Shown piece after piece: positions 8,620-14,812 of a DNA stretch of 58,060 nt. A model generated the notes under the pieces. The model made no database searches. It was not told the origin of the DNA and saw nothing but the letters and a program-made list of their open reading frames with translations. A program made the position numbers and the translations under genes. This DNA comes from Streptococcus loxodontisalivarius (GTDB lineage: Bacteria > Bacillota > Bacilli > Lactobacillales > Streptococcaceae): the NCBI RefSeq assembly GCF_016908645.1, contig NZ_JAFBEH010000008.1, positions 1 through 58,060 on the forward strand. The letters run 5' to 3'. The number at the start of each line of letters is the position of its first letter. Position 1 is the first letter of the stretch.

Positions 8620-9444
8620 TTAGTCTTGGTCTCCATAGTAATAGGCTGCGGTTGCTCCTCCGTCGATAAGGAAGGTTGAGCCTGTGATGAATTGGGCACG
8701 TTCGTTCATGATAAGCTCAGCGACATCAGCGACTTCGTCAGCTGTTCCTGGGCGACCCGCTGGTGATTTGGCAAACATATTTTTGTAGAAGTCGCCACGA
8801 GGTCCGTTGAATTCATCTAGGGCAAGCGGTGTCACGATAATACCAGGTGCGATGTCATTGATACGGGCACCTCGTTTGCCCCATTTAACAGCTTCAGCCA
8901 TAACACGTTTTTCATTGCCACGTTTTGCCAATTGGTAGGCATGGAGGCTATCTGTGATATGTTCAGTTTGAAGGAAGTCGAGGCTAAGCAAGTCTTCAGT
9001 TGCTGTTGTTGCTAATTGAGCATCTTGTTCAGCAGTAAGGGCAGGCATACGGAAGCCTGATTGGCTTGAGATGGTGACACCAGCACCACCAGCTTCAATG
9101 ACTTTTCCAACTTCTTCCAAAAGCACAGCTGTTCCGTACAAGTCTACCTTGAGAACTGTTTCGATAGAGGCTTGAGATGGTGAGACACCGGCACCATTGA
9201 CCAAATATTTGATAGGACCAAAGGTTTGTCCAAGGGCAATCATAGCCTTGATTGACTCACGAGATGAAAGGTCCATCTCAACTGTTTCGACATCGTAGCC
9301 AGCTTCAAGTAGCACTTGCCCGATTTTCTTAGCATTTTCAAGCGATTTGTCGCCGAGAATAATCTTTTTACCGTAGCCAATACGGCGAGCGATAGCGAGT
9401 GAGAGTTGACCTGCACCAGTTACTAATAAAACATCTTTAGACAT
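8620..9444 (-). CDS. Short-chain dehydrogenase/reductase
   Basis: 274 residues. The Rossmann start is VTGAGQLSLAIA (a TGxxxxxA variant of TGxxxGxG), NGAG follows at about 88-91, the catalytic Ser lies in TISSQSG, and the catalytic pair is Tyr/Lys in YQLAK. The C-terminal FITGSTFLIDGG motif is typical of classical SDRs. It oxidises or reduces an alcohol/carbonyl with NAD(P)(H); the substrate is unknown. AGGAGG lies before the ATG and overlaps the end of the upstream gene, 12 bases away, so both are on one leftward transcript. A divergent LysR gene at 11069 is a plausible regulator. Confidence 0.85.
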   Translation of the reverse strand: MSKDVLLVTGAGQLSLAIARRIGYGKKIILGDKSLENAKKIGQVLLEAGYDVETVEMDLSSRESIKAMIALGQTFGPIKYLVNGAGVSPSQASIETVLKVDLYGTAVLLEEVGKVIEAGGAGVTISSQSGFRMPALTAEQDAQLATTATEDLLSLDFLQTEHITDSLHAYQLAKRGNEKRVMAEAVKWGKRGARINDIAPGIIVTPLALDEFNGPRGDFYKNMFAKSPAGRPGTADEVADVAELIMNERAQFITGSTFLIDGGATAAYYYGDQD

Positions 9445-9456
9445 GAGATTTTCCTC

Positions 9457-10041
9457 CTAGTTTCTAACAATTCCGAGATTTTCTTTGAGATATTGACTTG
9501 GGTTTTGGACCATTTTTGTTACCAGCGAAGCAATGGCAGAGCGGGCAATGGTGTTCCCTGTGATGATTTCCCCTTTGGGGAAGAGTTGATAAGACTGGTC
9601 ACTATTATTATCAAACCATCCTGGTCGTAATATCGTATAATCCAAATCTGAGGCTTCTAACAAGTCAGCAGCCTTGCGGTAGGGTTTTAAAATAGGATCG
9701 ACACGACCATTTTGTCCAGGAAGTTCACCATAGATACCGTATGATGAAATGAAGACAATCCGCTTACTGCCCACCTTGTCCATGGCTGTCATGACTTGGC
9801 TGAGGAGTTTTGGAAGGTTGCCAGAAAGGGCAACAAAGACCAAATCTGCCCCAGCGACAGCATTTTCAAGAGTAGCCGTATCAGAGACATCTGCTGCCAA
9901 GCGAGTCGTTCTAGCCTGATCTTCTAGACGGTCAGCAGAGCGAGCGTAGAGAACTAGCTCCGCATCTGTCTGTTCCAAGAGAGCTTTTTGTGCGGCACGA
10001 CCGAGAGAACCTGTCGCACCGATAATGGTTACTTTTGTCAT
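9457..10041 (-). CDS. NAD(P)-binding Rossmann protein (atypical/NmrA-like SDR)
   Basis: 194 residues. The N-terminus MTKVTIIGATGSLGRA carries the GATGxLG dinucleotide-binding motif, and FISSYGIYG with LDYTILRPGWF are hallmarks of the NAD(P)H-binding/NmrA-like family (Pfam NAD_binding_10). It probably acts as a small reductase or redox sensor in the cytoplasm. AAAGGAAATCAA precedes the ATG. It is the upstream partner of the SDR at 8620. Confidence 0.83.
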   Translation of the reverse strand: MTKVTIIGATGSLGRAAQKALLEQTDAELVLYARSADRLEDQARTTRLAADVSDTATLENAVAGADLVFVALSGNLPKLLSQVMTAMDKVGSKRIVFISSYGIYGELPGQNGRVDPILKPYRKAADLLEASDLDYTILRPGWFDNNSDQSYQLFPKGEIITGNTIARSAIASLVTKMVQNPSQYLKENLGIVRN

Positions 10042-10089
10042 TTGATTTCCTTTCTTTTAGTAAAATCACTTCCATTGTTGGATTTTCTA

Positions 10090-10300
10090 CTTTATTGCTT
10101 TTCTTAAGTAGTGCGGGGCGGAAGCGACCGACTTTGTCGTTCCATTCCTTTTTAGCGAGCCTGGGTCTCGCTACCCCCTCGTGCTAGAAGCTTTCAGTTC
10201 TAGCACTTTCACTACGGCGAAAAGCAACTTGGTCACTTAAAACAGTATCCTAGACTGTTTTAGAACTTCAGTCGTCCCACAGCACAGCTGGTACTTCTAT
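10090..10300 (+). repeat. Family A element, strongly diverged copy with conserved fold
   Basis: Part of the 345-base spacer upstream of the Rossmann gene. TTGCTTTTC-TTAA-GTAGTG (10095-10113) pairs with CACTAC-GGC-GAAAAGCAA (10210-10227), matching family A's GATACTTTCC-TTAA-GTGATG with CATCAC-GGC-GGAAGTATC. Inside are AGCGAG/CTCGCT and GTGCTAGAA/TTCTAGCAC; after it comes TAAAACAGT/ACTGTTTTA. Order, loops and the TTAA/GGC internal loop agree with family A while most paired bases differ. The remainder (10301-10386) is AT-rich with no gene. Confidence 0.7.
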
Positions 10301-10386
10301 ACTTTTATGGTTTTATTATAGAGATTTTTAATCTTGTTACTCAGTAAATCTTTGTTTATAGTAGGCGAGTACCAACGAAAATTGTT

Positions 10387-10758
10387 CTAATAAGTGCTAG
10401 CGACCTGTTTGATAACTTGCCAGCGGCCGTCAATTTTTTGAAAGAACATGTGAATTTGAAGAGGCCAGACAGAAGGACCAGCTCCCCAAATGCGAGCTTT
10501 AACACGGCTTTGCCCAATCAGACTTGCCTTGTCACCATTGATTTGGATATCTTTGATAGCCTCCTCTTTCCAAGAGTAGTATTTCATCTCTTGGCTGTCG
10601 ATTTGGTCTAACCATTCAGAAACGGGTTGCTGATAGCCAGTCATGTGTACCAAGAGCGTGTCTTCCTTGAGAATTTTTTGGAGTTTTTCAGTATCTCTGT
10701 CTACCATGGCTTGGTTGATGTCACGGTAGATATTAATGAGAATTTCGCGGTCTGACAT
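10387..10758 (-). CDS. NTF2-like (SnoaL/DUF4440-type) small protein
   Basis: 123 residues from ATG 10758 (MSDREILINIYRDINQAMVDRD). The ATG six codons upstream at 10776 is less likely because GGAAGG sits at the right distance before 10758. The pattern of an N-terminal helix, the segment LVHMTGYQQPVSEWL, and alternating strands ending in HMFFQKIDGRWQVIKQVAS matches the cone-shaped NTF2-like fold. These proteins are small isomerases, binding proteins or orphan enzymes. It lies upstream of the two Rossmann genes on the same strand but separated by 345 bases, so it may be a separate transcript. Confidence 0.75.
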   Translation of the reverse strand: MSDREILINIYRDINQAMVDRDTEKLQKILKEDTLLVHMTGYQQPVSEWLDQIDSQEMKYYSWKEEAIKDIQINGDKASLIGQSRVKARIWGAGPSVWPLQIHMFFQKIDGRWQVIKQVASTY

Positions 10759-10771
10759 AGCTGACCTTCCT

Positions 10772-10845
10772 TTCATTAAGATACAAAGGGACCTTCCAGC
10801 TTGTTGCTGTTCCCTCGTTCATTTTCACTTGATGACTCTAGTATA
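10772..10845 (-). promoter_or_regulatory. Promoter and hairpin leader of the NTF2-like gene; partial family D element
   Basis: On the minus strand TTGGAT (10864-10869) and TATACT (10840-10845) are 18 bases apart. The transcript would begin just before GAGGGAAC, then CAGC/GCTG hairpin arms, then GGTCCCTTTGTATC (to 10772). The last part repeats the end of the family D elements at 14586 and 44465, including the GGGA/TCCC pairing. Confidence 0.5.
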
Positions 10846-10900
10846 ATTCTCTATAATAAAATTATCCAATACTTATTTTCTATTATTTATTTAAAAATTT

Positions 10901-11057
10901 TATAGTGAACTGAATAAAGGTTAGGACGTCGTTAAGTCGCTTTGATGAACGTCAGTTCTATCTGCAACTCCTTGCCTAGTCCTATTGAATGATACAAAGC
11001 CCGCCAAAAACGATTGAATTTTAGGGCTTGTTCTAATTCCTTTCTCAGTCCACTATA
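10901..11057 (+). repeat. Family C MITE-like element, copy 1 (157 bp)
   Basis: It opens with TATAGTGAACTGA (10901-10913) and closes with TCAGTCCACTATA (11045-11057), 12 of 13 bases inverted. The first 80 bases match copy 2 at 50625-50728, including AATAAAGGTTAGGAC, CGTTAAGTCGCTTTGATGAA and CTCCTTGCCTAGTCCTAT. This copy has about 50 extra bases near its right end. The TATA ends suggest a TA target like IS630-family derived MITEs; no transposase is present. It fills the space before the LysR gene. Confidence 0.75.
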
Positions 11058-11068
11058 TAAGAGGCGCT

Positions 11069-11956
11069 ATGAATAGTAAACAAATGACCTATCTTATCGA
11101 GACAGCTAAGACTTTGAATTTGAGTCGCGCAGCTGAAAATCTCTATATCTCTCAGCCATCTCTATCTTACCAAATCAAGGTGATTGAAGAGGAAGTGGGC
11201 TTTGCTATTTTCGACCGTATCGGAAAGAGTATCCGCATGACACCTGCAGGTCAGGAGCTTGTTACCTCTCTGCAGAGGATTTCGAGAGAGCTTCAGTTTG
11301 CCATCGAGCAGGCGCAGAATATGGGGGAGGCTTATCAGAGTTCGATTAAGCTGGGCTTTCCTGCCCGTTCGACCCTCTACTATCTGCCAGAGGCTATGCG
11401 TTTGTTTGAGGAGAAGCAGCCGACGGTGCAGATTGTGCCAGAGATTCAGGCGGTCAGCGATACGATTTCTGCCTTTATGCAGAGGGATTTGGATATGATT
11501 TTGCTACCACGTGATGAGGCGGAGAAGCTGACTGGAGTTGCCATTCACCCGCTTTTTGTCAGCCACATCTATCTCCTTTGTCAGCAGTCGGATAAATTGG
11601 CAGAGCTGGACAAGGTTAGGACGGAAGATTTGGCAGGGCGGACTCTTTTGGTCAATGGAGGATCTTCGCCTACCCTGCGTAAGGTTCAGCAGAGAGTAGT
11701 AGACACCGTACCAATCCATACCTACAACAGCCCAACACATGATTTTACCCTTATTCAGGTTGCTAGTGGCAAGGCAATCTGTCTGTCACCAGGATATCTT
11801 AATGACCACTCAGAACAATTTGCTTGGATCCCCTTTGACTGCCCAGAAGAATTTGACTATGTTCTGGTGATCCATCAAGACAACCGCACCCCTAGCATTA
11901 AAGTCCTTATCGATATTCTTAGCGACCTCTATCAGCAGTCGGAATTGAATTTATAA
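11069..11956 (+). CDS. LysR family transcriptional regulator
   Basis: 295 residues. The N-terminal winged helix-turn-helix (MNSKQMTYLIETAKTLNLSRAAENLYISQPSLSYQIKVIEEEVG) is the LysR DNA-binding domain, followed by a two-lobed effector domain from about residue 90. AAGAGGCGCT precedes the ATG. It is divergent from the NTF2-like and oxidoreductase genes, the classical arrangement for LysR control, so these are the likely targets. The family C element lies inside the shared control region and may have separated operator and promoter. The effector is unknown. Confidence 0.88.
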   Translation: MNSKQMTYLIETAKTLNLSRAAENLYISQPSLSYQIKVIEEEVGFAIFDRIGKSIRMTPAGQELVTSLQRISRELQFAIEQAQNMGEAYQSSIKLGFPARSTLYYLPEAMRLFEEKQPTVQIVPEIQAVSDTISAFMQRDLDMILLPRDEAEKLTGVAIHPLFVSHIYLLCQQSDKLAELDKVRTEDLAGRTLLVNGGSSPTLRKVQQRVVDTVPIHTYNSPTHDFTLIQVASGKAICLSPGYLNDHSEQFAWIPFDCPEEFDYVLVIHQDNRTPSIKVLIDILSDLYQQSELNL

Positions 11957-11958
11957 AA

Positions 11959-11991
11959 AAACAAACCCAACTTTGAAAGTTGGGCTTGTTT
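11959..11991 (+). terminator. Terminator of the LysR gene
   Basis: AACAAACCCAACTTT and AAAGTTGGGCTTGTT pair with one mismatch next to the loop region. The T-run is cut short by AGGAGATTT, the start of a family B repeat. Confidence 0.85.
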
Positions 11992-12245
11992 AGGAGATTT
12001 ACGGGTACGGATACCTTTAGGTAGTTCAAAAGTCCAGTGGACTTTTGAAGGGGTGACCCAGAAATGGGAAAGTCACCCTTGACAAAATAAAATAAAAGAA
12101 CGATGAGTTTTCAACGTTCTTTTAGGAGATTTATGAAAAAGATACGTCCACTGTTTGGGCTTTAGCCCATTTACAGTGGCGGATACCGAATGTGTTCGGT
12201 GAAAGTTTTAGGATGGTTATAGTATATAAAGCCATGCTTAAATGA
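11992..12245 (+). repeat. Family B intergenic repeat, copy 2
   Basis: It starts AGGAGATTTACG straight after the LysR terminator. It repeats copy 1 in order: TTCAAAAGTCC/GGACTTTTGAA, the GGGTGACC hairpin, GAACG...CGTTC plus AGGAGATTTATGA, the CCACTGT/ACAGTGG hairpin, ACCGAA/TTCGGT, and the TATAGTATA tail. With the next repeat it accounts for most of the 520-base gene-less stretch 11957-12476; 12246-12304 shows nothing recognisable. Confidence 0.8.
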
Positions 12246-12304
12246 TTCTTAAAGGAAATCAAGGATTTAAAAATCTGTCTCTCACAGGTTATGCCTGCTG
12301 AAAA

Positions 12305-12418
12305 CAAAAAGTAAGCTCAACAAGGAAGTAGAGCCTACTTAGGAGATTTATGAAAAAGAAAAGTTTATTTAGGATTGAGTATAGTATATAGTTGTCGTCT
12401 TAAAACATCCTTAAAAGA
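12305..12418 (+). repeat. Family B intergenic repeat, copy 3 (short)
   Basis: A hairpin AGTAAGCTC...GAGCCTACT is followed by TTAGGAGATTTATGAAAAAG and the tail TTTATTTAGGATTGAGTATAGTATATAG plus GTCTTAAAACATCCTTAA, as in copy 1 but without the central hairpins. A 13-codon reading frame (MKKKSLFRIEYSI) starts at the ATG of the motif; it is too short to support a coding call. Confidence 0.7.
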
Positions 12419-12440
12419 ATGCAATATATTTTCAGCCAAG

Positions 12441-12467
12441 CAAAAAAGCCCATTTGGGCTTTTTTCT
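12441..12467 (-). terminator. Terminator downstream of tRNA-Lys (bidirectional shape)
   Basis: AAAAAAGCCCA and TGGGCTTTTTT pair around a short loop, 10 bases past the 3' end of the tRNA on the minus strand. Confidence 0.88.
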
Positions 12468-12476
12468 GTCTTATCA

Positions 12477-12549
12477 TACCCCCTACAGGGCTCGAACCTG
12501 TGACCCATGGATTAAGAGTCCACTGCTCTACCAACTGAGCTAAGGAGGC
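12477..12549 (-). tRNA. tRNA-Lys (anticodon CTT)
   Basis: On the minus strand the acceptor arm GCCTCCT pairs with AGGGGGT (one G-U at each of positions 1 and 4), followed by discriminator A. The D arm begins TAGCTCAGTTGGTAGAGC, the anticodon loop reads CTCTTAA with anticodon CTT, and the T arm is ACAGG-TTCGAGC-CCTGT. CCA is not encoded. It is downstream of the probable 6S RNA gene and may share its transcript. Confidence 0.96.
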
Positions 12550-12557
12550 ATAAGAAA

Positions 12558-12755
12558 GAGCTGTATTGGTACCGATAATTCACGTTTTGTATTGAACCCG
12601 CGACGTATAAAGCAGGTGGGCGACGCGTCTCTAACTTCAGTCGCTTCTGGGTGAGCCAGCTTGCACACTGTCAGAGAACCTTTGTCTCCCGAAAAATACA
12701 AAAATTAGTCGGTCAACACTTAGATGTGAATTCGTATACCACAGCAAGATTTCTA
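12558..12755 (-). ncRNA. ssrS: Probable 6S RNA
   Basis: A structured spacer of about 198 bases between rarA and tRNA-Lys with its own promoter and no open frame. On the minus strand the two ends pair (GCTGTGGTA near the 5' end with TACC-AAT-ACAGC at the 3' end). Then AATTCAC pairs with GTGAATT, and further in TTTTGTATT with AATACAAAA, so the molecule is one long hairpin with interruptions, the 6S shape. Knowledge: 6S RNA genes of low-GC Gram-positives often sit next to rarA, and 6S binds housekeeping RNA polymerase. Exact ends are estimated from the promoter and the closing stem. Another rod-shaped ncRNA is the alternative. Confidence 0.72.
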
Positions 12756-12762
12756 TGTACTT

Positions 12763-12790
12763 ATGATACCACTTTTCAAAATAATTTCAA
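12763..12790 (-). promoter_or_regulatory. Promoter of the 6S RNA/tRNA-Lys transcript
   Basis: On the minus strand TTGAAA (12785-12790) and TATCAT (12763-12768) are 16 bases apart. It lies between the end of rarA and the 5' end of the structured RNA. Confidence 0.6.
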
Positions 12791-12828
12791 GAGGAAATCT
12801 CAAAAAAGTGCAAACGTTTTCTAAAGAG

Positions 12829-14097
12829 TTACTGAGAAAGCTTGTCAATACGCTCTTTGTTGGCTGCTAGTGCTCGCTCATATTTTCCAGTTTCATTGGG
12901 ATCGAAATAATTTTTACCCAGTAGCTTATCAGGAAGGTATTGCTGCTTGACCCACTTTTCAGGATAGGCATGTGGATAGAGGTAGCCCTGAGCATTGCCC
13001 AGCTCCTTGCTACCAGAGTAGTGCCCATCTCGCAAATGCCTTGGAATAGGCAGATTTCCAGACTTTCTCAGGTCTGCAAGAGCCGCATCCATAGCGACAT
13101 AGGCAGAGTTTGACTTAGGCGATAGTGCCAAATCAATGACCACATTGGCAATCAGGATACGAGCTTCAGGAAAACCAATTTTCTGCGCAGCGTCCAGAGC
13201 GGTCACCGTATGTATCTGTGCCTCAGGATTAGCCAGCCCAATATCCTCATAGGCGATAACCGTCAGCCGTCTGGCCAGACTAGGCAGGTCGCCCGCCTCC
13301 ACCAGTCTTGCTGCGTAGTGAAGACTAGCATTGACATCAGACCCACGAATAGACTTTTGGAGAGCCGACAGGACATCATAGTGCCCGTCGCCATCCTTAT
13401 CCATGGTAATATAGCTACGCTGTAAGCTGTTTTCAACAGTATCCAGAGTGATATGGCGCTGCCTTTGCTCATTTTCTGGAGTGGACATAACAGCTAGATC
13501 TAATGAATTATAGGCAGAGCGCAGATCGCCATTAGTAGCTGTCGCAATAAAGTCACGAGCATCATCATCTAAGAGAACTTCAAAGAAAAAACCTCTTTCC
13601 TTATCATTGAGAGCTCGGTCAATGGCTTCCTTGATGTCATCATTGGACAATGGCTCTAGCTCAAAAATCTGCACTCGGGAGCGGATGGCTGGTGTGACTG
13701 AGAAAAAGGGATTTTCAGTGGTGGCACCAATCATAATAATATTGCCATTCTCCAGCAGAGGGAGGAGAAAATCCTGCTTGGTCTTATCTAGGCGGTGGAT
13801 CTCATCCAATAACAGAACCAGTCCACCAGAAAATTTAGCTTCCTCGGCGATTTCCTGCAGGCGCTTTTTACTATCAACAGTGGCGTTGAAGGTCCGAAAG
13901 GCAAACTTGGTTGCCCCTGCGATAGCGCTAGCGATTGAGGTCTTCCCGATGCCGGGAGGACCGTAGAGAATCATGGAAGACAACATGTTGGCTTCCACCA
14001 TGCGGCGAATAATCTTGCCCTCACCGACCAGGTGCTTCTGACCGATAATCTCAGAGATGTTGCGAGGACGCATGCGTAAGGCTAGGTTATCAGGCAT
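12829..14097 (-). CDS. rarA: Replication-associated recombination protein A (RarA/MgsA AAA+ ATPase)
   Basis: 422 residues from ATG 14097 (MPDNLALRMRPRNISEIIGQ), preceded by TTGGAGGACGACT; an in-frame start 18 codons upstream lies inside the GNAT gene and is rejected. Walker A GPPGIGKT is at 46-53, Walker B with DEIH at 98-101, sensor-1 region GATTENPFF, and the C-terminal tetramerisation and MgsA domains follow. RarA works at stalled replication forks with SSB and is related to clamp loaders. Its start overlaps the end of the upstream GNAT gene by 8 bases, so they are translationally coupled. Confidence 0.95.
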   Translation of the reverse strand: MPDNLALRMRPRNISEIIGQKHLVGEGKIIRRMVEANMLSSMILYGPPGIGKTSIASAIAGATKFAFRTFNATVDSKKRLQEIAEEAKFSGGLVLLLDEIHRLDKTKQDFLLPLLENGNIIMIGATTENPFFSVTPAIRSRVQIFELEPLSNDDIKEAIDRALNDKERGFFFEVLLDDDARDFIATATNGDLRSAYNSLDLAVMSTPENEQRQRHITLDTVENSLQRSYITMDKDGDGHYDVLSALQKSIRGSDVNASLHYAARLVEAGDLPSLARRLTVIAYEDIGLANPEAQIHTVTALDAAQKIGFPEARILIANVVIDLALSPKSNSAYVAMDAALADLRKSGNLPIPRHLRDGHYSGSKELGNAQGYLYPHAYPEKWVKQQYLPDKLLGKNYFDPNETGKYERALAANKERIDKLSQ

Positions 14098-14581
14098 AGT
14101 CGTCCTCCAAATCCTTGGCGAAAATGAGCCCGTCGACGTAGTTTCCGTCAATCTGAAAGGCCTTGGTCAAGCGAGCTTCCTCCTTGAAACCGTACTTTTG
14201 ATAGAGGGAAATGGCTGTGCTGTTGCTGCCCATGACGTGCATGGCAGTCTTGGTGTAACCTTGAGCCTTAGCCTCAGTTAGCAGAGCTTTCAAGAGAGAC
14301 TTGCCCAGACCCTGACCTTGGTAGGCTTCAGCGATGAGAATGCCAAAAGTGGCAACATGCTTGCCTGCTGGGAAGGGATAGTAGGGACCGAAGTCCAAGA
14401 CGCCAGCGATTTTATCATCGACCTCAGCGACAAAGAAGGATATGCCATTTGCCAGATTCTTCTCCAAGTCTTTCTCAGTCCACTTTCGGTCATAGACAGG
14501 CGAGGTGAGAGCCGTCCAGCCAGTATTTTGTAAGGTCAGAACTGCCTCACGGTCGCAGTCCTGCATAGGTCTGATAATCAT
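14090..14581 (-). CDS. GNAT family N-acetyltransferase
   Basis: 163 residues from ATG 14581 (MIIRPMQDCDREAVLTLQN). A TTG four codons upstream lies in the repeat and is not needed. The acetyl-CoA motif is seen in ILIAEAYQGQGLGKSLLKALLTEAK (Q/R-x-x-G-x-G/A), followed by the AMHVMGSNSTAISLYQKYGFKEEARL region typical of phosphinothricin-type GNATs. It acetylates an amino group of an unknown small molecule. No Shine-Dalgarno sequence is visible; the 20 bases before the start are the conserved end of a family D repeat, exactly as before dtd. It is coupled to rarA. Confidence 0.87.
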   Translation of the reverse strand: MIIRPMQDCDREAVLTLQNTGWTALTSPVYDRKWTEKDLEKNLANGISFFVAEVDDKIAGVLDFGPYYPFPAGKHVATFGILIAEAYQGQGLGKSLLKALLTEAKAQGYTKTAMHVMGSNSTAISLYQKYGFKEEARLTKAFQIDGNYVDGLIFAKDLEDDYA

Positions 14582-14585
14582 AACA

Positions 14586-14713
14586 TGATACAAAGGGACG
14601 GTTCGGTTTACCGAAAATTTTCGTAAAGAAATAGGGAACTGACGAAGTGTCGTCAGACACTAGGAAGTTCATCTTTTCTTCTAGATCTTAGTCCCGTGTT
14701 CAAATCCTTTCTA
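14586..14713 (-). repeat. Family D structured leader element, copy 3 (before GNAT-rarA)
   Basis: Read on the minus strand it starts AGAAAGGATTTGAACACGGGAC and ends CCGTCCCTTTGTATCAT, three bases before the GNAT start codon. GGGAC near the 5' end can pair with GTCCC at the 3' end. Inside are AGTGTC/GACACT, TGACGA/TCGTCA and TTCGGT/ACCGAA arms. It matches 44149-44465 at both ends but has different bases in the internal stems. Confidence 0.75.
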
Positions 14714-14762
14714 TTTTTTATGTAGAGTTTTTCTTAGCTGACTCTTTTAACACAATGTAAAG

Positions 14763-14793
14763 ATAGTCTCAATGGTTAATCATTGAGACTATT
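14763..14793 (-). terminator. Terminator of the LPXTG amidase gene
   Basis: On the minus strand AATAGTCTCAATG and CATTGAGACTATC pair around ATTAAC, followed by a weak T-rich run. It lies 20 bases past the amidase stop. Confidence 0.8.
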
Positions 14794-14812
14794 GTAACAT
14801 AAAGAGGGTAGG

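Noticed and set aside
8620..10041. Two oxidoreductase genes as a biosynthetic gene cluster
   Set aside because: There is no synthase, carrier or tailoring set around them; they look like a small redox operon.
11957..12476. Micro-ORFs after AGGAGATTTATGA as toxin peptides
   Set aside because: The peptides are 10-13 residues, differ between copies and lack a toxin-like membrane helix; kept only as a repeat feature.
14097..14151. Longer N-terminus of RarA starting at 14151
   Set aside because: The extra 18 residues do not fit the family, and a good ribosome-binding site precedes ATG 14097.
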